This document shows, one piece after another, positions 43,345 to 53,081 of a stretch of 64,000 bases of DNA. This stretch comes from SAR324 cluster bacterium. GTDB taxonomy: Bacteria; SAR324; NAC60-12. The notes under the pieces are model-generated. The model had not been told where the DNA came from and made no database searches. It saw only the letters and a list, made by a program, of their open reading frames with translations. The stretch spans positions 159,146-223,145 of the forward strand of contig JACNJW010000053.1 of the NCBI GenBank assembly GCA_014382365.1, written 5' to 3'. The first letter of the stretch is position 1; each line of letters opens with the position of its first letter. The translations under genes were made by a program, and so were the position numbers.

Positions 43345-44361
43345 TTAAACAGGATCCACTTTACTCGGCCTTCCGCTTTTTAGTGATTGCTGTGCGGCAA
43401 GTGCAATCAGCACCGGAGCAAGACCGTCTTTTCCGGAAACGGGAGTCGGTTTGTTTTCACGAACTGCATCGACAAAGGCCTGCATTTCAGCAACAAAAGC
43501 TTTTTCGTAACGTTCCAGAAAAAAGTAAAGCGGTTTGTCGCGGATTGTGCCGGATTCGTTGAGAACCACCATCGAAGTCGGCGTGTTATTGTCCGCCAGA
43601 GCCGTGCCTTTAGAACCGAAAACTTCGACACGCTGGTCATAACCGTATACCGCTTTGCGGCTGTTTTCGATGATACCGAGTGCGCCGTTGGCGAATTTTA
43701 AAGAAATTACCGCCGTGTCAATGTCGCCTGCCTTGCCGATTTCCGGATCAACGAGCACTGCGCCGTATGCGTGAACTTCAACAACTTCACTGCCGCTGAC
43801 AAAACGGGCCATGTCAAAATCGTGAATCGTCATGTCCAGAAACAGACCGCCGGAACCGGCCACATAATCGGCCGGCGGTGGAGCGGGATCACGAGAAGTA
43901 ATCCTGATAATGTGCGGATCTCCCAAAACACCGGAAGCGGACTGCTGCTGTACTGCAGAAAAATTGGGATCAAAACGGCGATTGAAACCCACCTGGAGTT
44001 TGACTCCCGATTTGTCAACTTCTGCCAGAGCATTACGGATAATTTGCGGATCCAGTGCAATCGGTTTTTCGCAAAAAATGTGCTTTCCTGCTTCGGCACA
44101 TTCTATCATTTGCGGTGCATGTTCAGCAGATGGTGATCCGATCAGGATTGCATCAATTTCCGGATCGTCGAGCAATATCCGGTGATCTTTTCCTGTCACA
44201 GGAATATTTCTGGAAGCAGCCCATTTCTCGTCAAGAAACGGATCCGTGATTGCTTTTAAACGTGCGCCTTCGACACGGCTGAGCAGATTGTCCGCATGCA
44301 GTTTGCCGATACGTCCTGCGCCGATTATTCCAAAAGTAATTGTGTCAGTTTTGCGTTTCAT
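43345..44361 (-). CDS. iolG: Inositol 2-dehydrogenase (IolG), Gfo/Idh/MocA family
   Basis: The 338-residue protein has the NAD-binding GIIGAGRIGKLHADN (residues about 10-24), CEKPIALD with the conserved lysine, and the GFNRRFDPNF and GGLFLDMTIHDFDMARFV motifs of inositol dehydrogenases. It oxidises myo-inositol to scyllo-inosose, the first step of the pathway. It is the last gene of the operon, 99 bases after iolE. A partial copy of this gene lies at 50223-50496. Confidence 0.93.
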   Translation of the reverse strand: MKRKTDTITFGIIGAGRIGKLHADNLLSRVEGARLKAITDPFLDEKWAASRNIPVTGKDHRILLDDPEIDAILIGSPSAEHAPQMIECAEAGKHIFCEKPIALDPQIIRNALAEVDKSGVKLQVGFNRRFDPNFSAVQQQSASGVLGDPHIIRITSRDPAPPPADYVAGSGGLFLDMTIHDFDMARFVSGSEVVEVHAYGAVLVDPEIGKAGDIDTAVISLKFANGALGIIENSRKAVYGYDQRVEVFGSKGTALADNNTPTSMVVLNESGTIRDKPLYFFLERYEKAFVAEMQAFVDAVRENKPTPVSGKDGLAPVLIALAAQQSLKSGRPSKVDPV

Positions 44362-44460
44362 TTGAATCCTTAATATAATATTCTATTTCAGGCAGTTTAA
44401 CGTTTTATTTGCTCAGTGATGTCATTACACGCTTCCAGAAACCGGACTACCTTGCCGTCC

Positions 44461-45354
44461 TTAGATTCCTGCATGTTCACGAATAAATGTCCTTGCCTTT
44501 TTGGCATATTCAAGCGGATTGGCCTTTTCCGGATCCTGTTCTGCTTCAACCACAAACCAGCCCTGATATTTTGCTGTGACCAAGGCTTCGAAAATTGGGT
44601 CAAAGTCTATTACTCCATCTCCAGGAACAGTGAAGACTCCTGCTTTGACTGAATCCAGAAAGTTCATTTTTTTTGCCTCGACTTCATCCAAAACGGTCTG
44701 GCGAATGTCTTTGAGATGCACGTTACGAATTCGAGGCCCATATTTCTGAACTGTCTTCAGCGGATCATCACCTGCGTAGAACGCATGTCCTGTATCGACC
44801 AGCAGATGCACCAAATCAGAATCAGTCATTTCCATGAGCCTGTCGGTTTCAGCTGCAGTTTGAACAATTGTTCCCATGTGGTAGTGATAAGCGATCAGCA
44901 TTCCATTTTCACGAGCCATTTCCCCAATTCGGTTTAAGCCTTCAGCAACTTGCAGCCACTGTTGATCCGTGTAAGATGGGCGATCAAAAACGTGTTTTGG
45001 GGTACCCTGCACACTGTGACCGCATTCGCAGATGTTTATGATTTTTGCTCCCATTGCCTTGAGAAAATTCATCTGCTGAATAAATTGGCTGACGGTGTCT
45101 TCAGTTCGACCTTCCTCACTGAAATAAGTACTAAACCATGCTGAAGAAATTTGCAGTCCACGTTTTTCCAGTGCGGGTTTAAGAACATCCGGATTCCGGG
45201 GATACTTGTTGCCGATTTCACTTCCGGAAAATCCTGCAGCGGCCATTTCGTCAATGCACTGCTCAAAAGAAATATGCCCGCCGAGTTCAGGCAAGTCGTC
45301 GTTGGTCCACGCGATGGGGGCAATGGATAAACGGATTGAGTTAGCTGAAAACAT
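44461..45354 (-). CDS. iolE: Inosose dehydratase (IolE)
   Basis: The 297-residue TIM-barrel protein (xylose-isomerase-like family) begins SIAPIAWTNDDLPELGGHISFEQCIDEM and has AYHYHMGTIVQ and HLLVDTGHAFYAGDDPL, typical of IolE. It removes water from scyllo-inosose to give a trihydroxycyclohexanedione. It lies between iolD (106 bases) and iolG. Confidence 0.94.
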   Translation of the reverse strand: MFSANSIRLSIAPIAWTNDDLPELGGHISFEQCIDEMAAAGFSGSEIGNKYPRNPDVLKPALEKRGLQISSAWFSTYFSEEGRTEDTVSQFIQQMNFLKAMGAKIINICECGHSVQGTPKHVFDRPSYTDQQWLQVAEGLNRIGEMARENGMLIAYHYHMGTIVQTAAETDRLMEMTDSDLVHLLVDTGHAFYAGDDPLKTVQKYGPRIRNVHLKDIRQTVLDEVEAKKMNFLDSVKAGVFTVPGDGVIDFDPIFEALVTAKYQGWFVVEAEQDPEKANPLEYAKKARTFIREHAGI

Positions 45355-45460
45355 AAAATTTTCTGTAAATAAAATGTTAGTTATGTAAAGTCCGTAAAAG
45401 TCTTAATAAAGTCTCATTTGGAATGCAGTAAGAAATCTTGCAGTTGTTTTGAATAAAATC

Positions 45461-47326
45461 TTAATAAGGCCTGGCTTTGCGAATTTCATCAGCCATTTCC
45501 TGCTGTGAATCCATAGTGTTTTTAGAATTGGAGATTTCCGGAACTCCCACGCGCCACCAAGAATGATAACCGTCGCTCATGGTACCCGGCAGGACTTTGA
45601 TTTCGATCAAGGTGGAAACGCTTTCTTTTTTTGCTGCATCAAGTGCATGACGGAATTCGTCCACATCGGCTGCATGAAAGGCTTTCACGCCGAGTGCTTC
45701 CGCATATTTTTTGAAATCCACAGGGGTAATCTCACCGGTCAAACGTCCACTTTCTTTTTCACGAAAACGAAACTCATTACCAAAACCCTCGCTGCCGTGT
45801 GCCATTTGTAAATTTTTGATGCACTGGAATCCGGAATTGTCGAGTAGAACAATGTTGATTTTTGTGTGTTCTTTGAGACTGGTGAGAATTTCCGAGTGCA
45901 GCATCAGGTAACTGCCGTCACCGACAATTGCATAAATTTCTCCTTCGTTCATCGCTAATTTTGCCCCTAATGCGCCTGCCACTTCGTAACCCATGCAGGA
46001 ATAACCGTATTCCAGATGATAAGTTTTAGGCAGTTCAGAACGCCACAAACGGTGCAAATCTCCGGGCAAACTTCCGGCGGCACACAGAATCACATCTTCC
46101 GGAGCCATGAACTCATTCAAGGTGCCGAGAATCTGAGTCTGCACATTTCCGCTATCATTCTTAAGTCCGTAAAGCCGGTCCACTTCCTTGTTCCATTCGG
46201 ACTTCAACTGAGAAACTTTGTTTGCATAGTCAGGACTTGTTTTATACGCAATATTTTTAAGTCCGGAACTGAGTGCTTCCAATCCGGATTTAGCATCTGC
46301 CTGCAGCGCAATACCGTCCATTTTATTGCCGTCAAATGTACTGACGTTGAGGTGCAGCAATTTCACATCCGAGTTGAAAATCTGTTTAGATGCTGTCGTA
46401 AAATCCTGCAAACGTGAACCGACCGCTAAAATCAAATCTGCGTCTTTTGCCAGTATATTTGCGGCAGCAGTTCCGGTAACGCCCACTCCGCCAACGCTCA
46501 TTTCGTCTTTCCAACTCATTGCACTTTTTCCGGCCTGTGTTTCGCAAACCGGAATTCCGAAAGTATCCGCAAAATCCCGCAGTGTTTCCGTCGCCAAAGA
46601 ATAATGTACTCCTCCGCCTGCGATGATCAGGGGACGCTTAGAATTCCGAAGAAGTTCAACAGCATTCCGGAGTGGACGCGCATGTAAAGAACGGCGGTCC
46701 AGATGCCAGATTCGTTTTTCAAGAAATGAAGTCGGATAATCATAAGCTTCGGCCTGCGTGTCCTGCGGCAAACACAAAGTAACCGCACCGGTGTCCACCG
46801 GATCAGTCAAAACACGCAGCGCATTCAAGCCAGCGCTCATCAGTTGTTCCGGACGTTCGATACGATCCCAGTAACGGCTGACGGGTTTGAAAGCATGATT
46901 TGCATTAACTCCATAATCCCACGGTGTTTCGATTTGCTGCAAAACCGGATCTGGCTGACGAGACGCAAAAATGTCGCCGGGCAACAGCAAAACCGGAATC
47001 CGGTTGACAGTTGCAGCAGCAGCTCCGGTGATCATGTTGGTTGCTCCCGGACCAATCGAACTGGTGCAGGCGTAAATCCCAAGCCGATTCTTCTGCTTGG
47101 CAAAAGCTGCGGCGGCGTGCACCAAACCCTGTTCGTTATGGCCTTGAATGAAACGCAGGCCGGTACCGCCGTATTCCAGCGCTTCGCCGATTCCGGTTAC
47201 GTTTCCATGTCCGAAAATTCCCATCACGCCGTGGACAAATTTGTATTCCATGCCATCGAGTTCAATAAACTGCTGATCCAAAAAACGCAGCAGCGCCTGT
47301 GCCATGGTGAGTCTAATTGTTTCCAT
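45461..47326 (-). CDS. iolD: 3D-(3,5/4)-trihydroxycyclohexane-1,2-dione acylhydrolase (IolD)
   Basis: The 621-residue thiamine-diphosphate enzyme has the N-terminal domain GIFGHGNVTGIGEAL, with catalytic region FIQGHNEQGLVHAAAAFAK, and the TPP/Mg motif AIVGDGSYLMLHSE followed by NIVLLDNSGF. It opens the inositol-derived ring to 5-deoxy-glucuronate. Size and motif order are normal. It follows iolB after 52 bases. Confidence 0.96.
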   Translation of the reverse strand: METIRLTMAQALLRFLDQQFIELDGMEYKFVHGVMGIFGHGNVTGIGEALEYGGTGLRFIQGHNEQGLVHAAAAFAKQKNRLGIYACTSSIGPGATNMITGAAAATVNRIPVLLLPGDIFASRQPDPVLQQIETPWDYGVNANHAFKPVSRYWDRIERPEQLMSAGLNALRVLTDPVDTGAVTLCLPQDTQAEAYDYPTSFLEKRIWHLDRRSLHARPLRNAVELLRNSKRPLIIAGGGVHYSLATETLRDFADTFGIPVCETQAGKSAMSWKDEMSVGGVGVTGTAAANILAKDADLILAVGSRLQDFTTASKQIFNSDVKLLHLNVSTFDGNKMDGIALQADAKSGLEALSSGLKNIAYKTSPDYANKVSQLKSEWNKEVDRLYGLKNDSGNVQTQILGTLNEFMAPEDVILCAAGSLPGDLHRLWRSELPKTYHLEYGYSCMGYEVAGALGAKLAMNEGEIYAIVGDGSYLMLHSEILTSLKEHTKINIVLLDNSGFQCIKNLQMAHGSEGFGNEFRFREKESGRLTGEITPVDFKKYAEALGVKAFHAADVDEFRHALDAAKKESVSTLIEIKVLPGTMSDGYHSWWRVGVPEISNSKNTMDSQQEMADEIRKARPY

Positions 47327-47378
47327 AAAACCTTTTAATTCTTAAAACAAAATCGCCGATATAATTTCTTCATTGCAC

Positions 47379-48200
47379 CTACTGCTTAACCATCCATTCA
47401 TGCTGCGGATCATTATGAAATTTCCAAATCCGTTTTGGACCTGCCATCACATTCAGATAATAGAGATCGTATCCATGCGCAGCTCCGACCGGATGATAAC
47501 CGCGCGGAACCATCACCACATCATGATTCTGAACCGCCATTGTTTCGTCCAGGCTGCCATCATCCGTGTAAACACGCTGGAAAGCAAAGCCCTGCGGAGG
47601 ATTGACGCGGTGGTAATATGTTTCTTCCAAATATGATTCTTCCGGAATATTATCAGAATCATGTTTGTGCGGCGGATAACTCGACCAATTACCGTTCGGA
47701 GTGAGCACTTCCACCACGAGCAGACTGTCTGCATCAGCAGTTTCCGGCAGAATATTACAGATGTGACGGGTGTTCGTTCCGTGTCCCCGTGTTTCGTATG
47801 TCATGTTTTCCGGTGTAATCAAACGTGCTGGAAAACTGCCTTTTCCCGGTGCAGAACAAACCGCCAGTTCTAAATCCGTTTCTGCTGCTACAGTAAATTG
47901 ATCATCATTCGGCAGATAAACCGCATAAGGTGGTTTTCCTGCTGCATTTGAATTTTCGGAAAAAACGCTCATGCGCTCACCTAAATTGTTCCACGATTCA
48001 TGAAGAGTTTTCACACTCGCGATACCGCTAACGAGTACAAGACAAACTTCACGGGCTCCGGTTTCCCTTTGCAGGTGTTGTCCGGCTTTAAGTTTAAAAA
48101 AATCGAAACCAACATATTTCCAGGCTGCGGATTCCGGAGTTATATTTTGGATGCGTCCCTCTGAATTTGGGGACTGCGCACGGGAAAGTAGAGAAGTCAT
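47379..48200 (-). CDS. iolB: 5-deoxy-glucuronate isomerase (IolB)
   Basis: The 273-residue double-cupin protein contains EVLTPNGNWSSYPPHKHD, EETYYHRVNPPQGFAFQRVYTDD and VPRGYHPVGAAHGYDLYYLNVMAG, the IolB signatures with metal-binding His and Glu. It converts 5-deoxy-glucuronate to 2-deoxy-5-keto-gluconate. It starts 9 bases after iolC. Confidence 0.96.
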   Translation of the reverse strand: MTSLLSRAQSPNSEGRIQNITPESAAWKYVGFDFFKLKAGQHLQRETGAREVCLVLVSGIASVKTLHESWNNLGERMSVFSENSNAAGKPPYAVYLPNDDQFTVAAETDLELAVCSAPGKGSFPARLITPENMTYETRGHGTNTRHICNILPETADADSLLVVEVLTPNGNWSSYPPHKHDSDNIPEESYLEETYYHRVNPPQGFAFQRVYTDDGSLDETMAVQNHDVVMVPRGYHPVGAAHGYDLYYLNVMAGPKRIWKFHNDPQHEWMVKQ

Positions 48201-48209
48201 ATTGTTTTT

Positions 48210-50210
48210 TTATCTGTTGTACCAAATATTTATCACCTGTTGATAACGCTCTGCGATCATGGAAGAAACTTCAGTCTCAGTAATTTTGCCCTCTGCGAAT
48301 TTTATCCATGGTTCCCAAAAAATGCTGCGTCCAACAGCAAATCCGCAAGTGTGAGGAGTTGAACGCGCGACACGGAACCATCTTTCAAACTGCTCGATCG
48401 GTGCGTTATTTCCGAGAATAATTACTCCAACCTCCGGATCGTACTTATCCAGAACTCCGGTCATCGTTTGCCATTCTTCTTCGGTATCCAGCGCGGTTAT
48501 TTTCCACCAATAAGGATTAATACTTGCTTGATAGACTTCCGTCATCGCCTCACCCATGGTCTTTCCGGAGGAGACTTGACTTTCATTTTTGGCAAAATCA
48601 TCCGGAATAATCAATTCCAACATCAATTTACGCTTGAGCGCAGCACAAACTTCATTCAGTTTTTGGAGTTGTGCCAGTTGTGTGTTTTTATCTTCCGGAT
48701 TAATTTCTGGATGAAAATGCCAAAGCACTTTCACAAACCAGTTTGCTGGACGTACCAATAATTGTTGATAAAGCGAATCCTCTGTCAACCACTCTACCGG
48801 AAATGAACCAGCTTTTTCAATTGGAACACCGATTGTATAATCCGCGTCTGCAGAATTTGTCAGAATATTTTGACCATATTCCGGGTCAATCAAAATCGCG
48901 AGTCCTTTGTGATTGTTTGATTTTCGGACATTTTGAAAACCCTTGCAAACTTGATCCTTAAAATCTGTAATTTTATCTGTGGATAAAGCATTTTCACGGC
49001 AAGTGTCTTCAAATTGAGTACGATGATCAAAAGCCAGAATCAGTAATTCTTCCCGCAGCGGAAGTTTCATTTTTTGAGGATGCCCCTCGCGCCGGAGGTT
49101 TCGGAATTCTGTTCTCAAGTGCAGTTGATCCATTTTAGACCAGAATGTTTGTTGCTGCTGCGCCAAATTGTGAGCATCATCGAAGTGCCGGATAAAATAT
49201 TCAATTTCCGCAAAAGAAGGTGCGGCCGGAGAACATCCGTGCCGTGTTACCACCAGCGCCCCGCAGGCATTTCCGTAGAGAGCGCAGGTTTCCAAACTTT
49301 CTTTTCGTAACCATCCACGCAAAAATCCGCTCATAAAAGCGTCACCTGCACCGAGTACATTCAGCACTTCAATCTGAAAGGAACGTGCGGAAACCGGTTT
49401 TTCTGACTCCGGAGCATAAACTTCACAACCGTCTGCACCACGTTTGAGCACAACGGTTGCCGACGATTGCTGGCGAATGGCGGACAAACAACTCTCCAGC
49501 GTTTCTGCACTGTCCGTTACAGACTTCCCTGCGCAAATCTGTACTTCTTCCTCGGTACCGACAATCAAGTCCAAGTCTGCAAGAAAGGGTTGGATCTCCC
49601 GTGTTACTTTTTCGGAAGCAACAAAACGCGTTTCTCCGTCACCGGCTTCAGTCAAGCCCCATAAAACAGGACGATAGTCGATGTCCAGAATAACCGCACA
49701 TCCGCATTCTTTGGCAACTTTCACAGCTTGACGTGTGGCAGCACGCATTTCCGGAGTGGACAATCCGGTACCGGTAATCAAAAGGGCTTTAGCTTTCTTG
49801 AAAATTTCAGAATCGGCATCTTCCGGTTGAATCTGCATATCCGCACAATTTTCACGGTAGAAAATCAAAGGGAAACGTTCCGGCGGATTCACGCCGAGCA
49901 AAACAAGCGCGGTTAAATGTTCTGCTGTGCTTCTTAAAAGCGAAGTATCGACGCCTTCTTTTTCCAGAGTATTCCGTAAATAAACGCCCATATCATCTGT
50001 TCCAATGCAGGAAAACATGGCGGAATTCAAACCCAATCGAGCAGTTCCGACTGCGGTGTTTCCTGCACAACCGCCGAGATATTTGCGAAAACTCTGCGCA
50101 TCTTCAAGCGGACTGTGTACCTGTTCGGCATAAAAGTCAACAGCAACACGCCCCATGCAGATCAAATCAAGCGGTCTGGAATTATCGATTAAGTTTTGTG
50201 TTTTTGACAT
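48210..50210 (-). CDS. iolC: IolC kinase fused to DUF2090 aldolase-like domain
   Basis: The 666-residue protein has two parts. Residues 1-330 are a PfkB-type kinase (LDLICMGRVAVDFYAEQ; LGGCAGNTAVGTARLG; NVLGAGDAFMSGFLRG with the catalytic Asp), which phosphorylates 2-deoxy-5-keto-gluconate. From about residue 375 (LPLREELLILAFDHRTQFED) comes a DUF2090 domain, a class II-type aldolase-like TIM barrel often fused to IolC and thought to do the IolJ cleavage to dihydroxyacetone phosphate and malonic semialdehyde. That explains why no separate iolJ is seen. Confidence 0.93.
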   Translation of the reverse strand: MSKTQNLIDNSRPLDLICMGRVAVDFYAEQVHSPLEDAQSFRKYLGGCAGNTAVGTARLGLNSAMFSCIGTDDMGVYLRNTLEKEGVDTSLLRSTAEHLTALVLLGVNPPERFPLIFYRENCADMQIQPEDADSEIFKKAKALLITGTGLSTPEMRAATRQAVKVAKECGCAVILDIDYRPVLWGLTEAGDGETRFVASEKVTREIQPFLADLDLIVGTEEEVQICAGKSVTDSAETLESCLSAIRQQSSATVVLKRGADGCEVYAPESEKPVSARSFQIEVLNVLGAGDAFMSGFLRGWLRKESLETCALYGNACGALVVTRHGCSPAAPSFAEIEYFIRHFDDAHNLAQQQQTFWSKMDQLHLRTEFRNLRREGHPQKMKLPLREELLILAFDHRTQFEDTCRENALSTDKITDFKDQVCKGFQNVRKSNNHKGLAILIDPEYGQNILTNSADADYTIGVPIEKAGSFPVEWLTEDSLYQQLLVRPANWFVKVLWHFHPEINPEDKNTQLAQLQKLNEVCAALKRKLMLELIIPDDFAKNESQVSSGKTMGEAMTEVYQASINPYWWKITALDTEEEWQTMTGVLDKYDPEVGVIILGNNAPIEQFERWFRVARSTPHTCGFAVGRSIFWEPWIKFAEGKITETEVSSMIAERYQQVINIWYNR

Positions 50211-50222
50211 ATTTTAGCTGAA

Positions 50223-50496
50223 TTAAATAGATTCTACTTTTTCCGGTTTCCCGCTTTTTAGTGATTGCTGTGCGGCCAGTGCAATCAGCACCGGAAGCTA
50301 CCTGTTGCTGTACTGCAGAAAAATCGGGATCAAAACGGCGTTTAAATTCCACCTGGAGTTTGACTCCGGATTTGTCAATTTTACCAGAGCATTCCGGATA
50401 ATTTGCTTATCAAGTACAATCGGTTTTTCACAAAAATTATGCTTTCCGGCTTGTGCATATTCGCTCATTTGCGCATCGTGTTACGGTGAAGGTGAG
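50223..50496 (-). pseudogene. Remnant of a second iolG-like gene with a large internal deletion
   Basis: Bases 50223-50290 match the 3' end of iolG and include an in-frame stop (C terminus KSGKPEKVESI). Bases 50305-50490 match the central part of iolG (SGVKLQV, RRFDP, FCEKPI in the form FCEKPIVL). About 500 bases between these parts are missing, as is the 5' third. The upstream edge runs into the last codons of the neighbouring oxidoreductase gene, whose final residues SPSP correspond to the iolG segment SPSAEHAP. Confidence 0.85.
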
Positions 50497-51641
50497 TCAA
50501 TTTCGTCAAGAGAACACCAACGGGATTCTTTGGCAGAATTATTAACTGCTACCAGAATTTTTTGAATTTCGTAAGCTTCGTGGAAATCCGGCCACGACTT
50601 TCCGGAGGCACCTAAAGCATGTAAAATTTGGAATACTTCAATAATTTTCAGTTCATTGAAACCTAGCTGATGGCCGGGTGCAGGACAAAATTTTGCGTAA
50701 GTTCCATGATTCGGCCCAGCTTCTAAAATCTTGAAACCGTCCCTTCCAGGTTGCTGATTGGCTTGATATAAGCGGAGTTCGTTAAAGTGTTCTTGAGTAA
50801 AAACTAATGTCCCTTTGCTTCCATTGAGTTCAAAAGCCAAGTTCATTTTGCGTCCCCAGGCCAGCCAATTTGCTTCTAAAGTTCCGCAACAACCATTTTC
50901 AAATCGTGCTAAAAAATGAGTTTGATCATCGACTTTGACCGTTTTCATGCGTTTTGATCCGGAAATTTTGCTGTGCTTTGCAGCTTCTGGTCGTTCCGGA
51001 TAAACCGTACGTTGCATTCCCATAACTTCGCTGATTGGGCCAACCAAAAAACGGGCTAAGGAAATAATATGACTGCCGATATCATACAGTGCACCTCCCC
51101 CTTGTCCAGCATCAAGACGAGTTGTGTAGGGAGCTTGAGCATCGGCCATGAAATCTTCGGCGTGAACACCACGAAAACTAAGCAATTCTCCAATTTCACC
51201 ACTTTGCACAATTTCCCTTGCGGTTTGAATCATCGGATTTTGCAGATAATTGTAACCAACCAGAGTAGCAACTCCGGCAGATGTTGCTGCATCCCGCATC
51301 GCTTTTGCTTCTGCCAGAGTGCAAGCCAGTGGTTTTTCACAGTAAACAGGTTTTCCCTTTGCAATGGCAGCCAGTGCAATTGGAGCATGTAGATGGTTGG
51401 GTGCGGTGATGTCCACCAATTCTACCTCAGGATGGTCAACAAGTTTTTGCCAATCTGAGGTAAAATTTTCAAATTGAAGGCTTTGTGCCGCTGCTTCAGC
51501 CATTTCCAAATTTGCGTCTGCCAGCATTTTTAAGACTGGTTTTAGTGGTACATCAAAAATTCCGGCAACTGAGCTGTAAGCGTTTGCATGACAGCGTCCC
51601 ATAAAACCGGAACCTACTAGACCAATACCAATTGTTTTCAT
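50481..51641 (-). CDS. Gfo/Idh/MocA-family oxidoreductase
   Basis: The 386-residue NAD(P)-dependent dehydrogenase has GLVGSGFMGRCHANAY at the N terminus, CEKPLACTLAEAKAM with the conserved Lys and GGALYDIGSHIISLARFLVG with catalytic Asp/His. It is close to sugar or inositol-isomer dehydrogenases. The substrate is unknown; its place in the inositol operon suggests another inositol isomer, an inosose or a related cyclitol. Its C-terminal tail seems to derive from the iolG remnant just downstream. A 277-base gap separates it from the next Gfo gene. Confidence 0.88.
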   Translation of the reverse strand: MKTIGIGLVGSGFMGRCHANAYSSVAGIFDVPLKPVLKMLADANLEMAEAAAQSLQFENFTSDWQKLVDHPEVELVDITAPNHLHAPIALAAIAKGKPVYCEKPLACTLAEAKAMRDAATSAGVATLVGYNYLQNPMIQTAREIVQSGEIGELLSFRGVHAEDFMADAQAPYTTRLDAGQGGGALYDIGSHIISLARFLVGPISEVMGMQRTVYPERPEAAKHSKISGSKRMKTVKVDDQTHFLARFENGCCGTLEANWLAWGRKMNLAFELNGSKGTLVFTQEHFNELRLYQANQQPGRDGFKILEAGPNHGTYAKFCPAPGHQLGFNELKIIEVFQILHALGASGKSWPDFHEAYEIQKILVAVNNSAKESRWCSLDEIDSPSP

Positions 51642-51918
51642 TATTTACTCGCTTAGATTTATGGAAGGTAAAATACTCACCCCCTCCAAGTCAGTATTTC
51701 TGTAAAATAAATTTTGAAATACCATTTTTTGTTGATTTGCGCTGCACAACTAACTAAACACCAATCCATCTGCATAGAACAAGGCTGGACTGAAAAAAAT
51801 GCACCTCCATTATTTAAGGTCAGTTGAATTACATTTTATTGAAAATAATCAATGAATTTCGGGTTTCGCCACACCATATAGCCGAGCTGATATTGTTGAG
51901 AAAAAGGCAACAGCAAGG

Positions 51919-53076
51919 TCAGATTCCAGTTCCTGCAATTCCTGTCCACCTGCCATCATTCCGACTTGATTCTAGTGCTGCTTCTATAAAAAACATCCCG
52001 GCAATTCCATCTTCCAAATCCGGAAATAAAACATCCTGCGGAACAGGTTTGCCTTCACGGGCAGCATAAACGGCTTGTGCGATTTCGGTATAAATATTCG
52101 CAAAACCCTCGATGTAGCCTTCTGGATGTCCAGGAGGAGTTCGGGTTACTTTTGCGGCAGATTCAGCAAGTTCCGGACTTCCCCGTCCGAGAATTTGCGA
52201 AGGTTTTCCAAGTGGTGAAAATTTAAGGTAGTTTGGATTTTCCTGTGACCACTCAATGCCTGCTTTACTGCCGTAGATTCTGAGGCGCAAACCGTTTTCA
52301 TTACCGGGTGCAACCTGACTCACCCAAAGCATTCCTTTTGCGCCGCCGGAGAAGCGCAGCAAAATATGTGCGTTATCATCCAGAACGCGGCCTTCTACAA
52401 AATGATTCAAATCTGCGAGGATCTCTGTCGGTTGTAAACCGCTCACAAAACTGCTGAGATGAAACGCGTGAGTTCCTATGTCGCCAAGCAATCCGCCCTG
52501 ACCGCCCTGTTCTGGATCCGTGCGCCAAGCGGCTTGTTTATGTCCGCTATCTTCCAGTTTTTCGGACAACCAATCTTGCGCATATTCGATTTGTACAGTT
52601 CGAAGATCACCGAGCTCACCTTGAGCAATTAAGGCACGCGCATGTCTCACAATGGGATAACCGCTGTAGTTGTAAGTCAGCGCAAATATCTTGTCTGATT
52701 TACTTGCGAATTCCGCAAATGATTGAGCCTCTTCCAAAGATGCGGAAAGCGGTTTGTCGCAGATTACATGAATTCCTGCTTTCAGGAAAATTTCTGCGAT
52801 CCGCAGGTGCAGATGGTTTGGAGTCACAATCACCACTGCCTCAATTCCATCTGAGCGTGACTGTTCTTTTTCCGCCATTTCCTGAAAATCGCCATAACTT
52901 CTGTCAGCGGAAATCCCGAGCGTTTTTGCGGAACGTCTTGAGCGTTCTGCTTCAGATGAGAAAGCGCCGGCAACCAATTCGTAATGATTGTCCAGACGTG
53001 CCGCCATCCGATGAATCTCTCCAATGAAAGCTCCTTCACCGCCGCCGACCATTCCGAATTTAATTCTGCTCTGCAT
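51919..53076 (-). CDS. Gfo/Idh/MocA-family oxidoreductase
   Basis: The 385-residue protein starts QSRIKFGMVGGGEGAFIGEI, and has VTPNHLHLRIAEIFL, CDKPLSASLEEAQ and GGLLGDIGTHAFHLSSFVSG, a usual Gfo/Idh/MocA dehydrogenase. ATG 53076 is preferred over a TTG at 53085 that overlaps the upstream stop. Two Gfo/Idh enzymes plus IolG in one operon suggest interconversion of inositol isomers or oxidation of several polyols. Confidence 0.88.
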   Translation of the reverse strand: MQSRIKFGMVGGGEGAFIGEIHRMAARLDNHYELVAGAFSSEAERSRRSAKTLGISADRSYGDFQEMAEKEQSRSDGIEAVVIVTPNHLHLRIAEIFLKAGIHVICDKPLSASLEEAQSFAEFASKSDKIFALTYNYSGYPIVRHARALIAQGELGDLRTVQIEYAQDWLSEKLEDSGHKQAAWRTDPEQGGQGGLLGDIGTHAFHLSSFVSGLQPTEILADLNHFVEGRVLDDNAHILLRFSGGAKGMLWVSQVAPGNENGLRLRIYGSKAGIEWSQENPNYLKFSPLGKPSQILGRGSPELAESAAKVTRTPPGHPEGYIEGFANIYTEIAQAVYAAREGKPVPQDVLFPDLEDGIAGMFFIEAALESSRNDGRWTGIAGTGI

Positions 53077-53081
53077 TAGTT

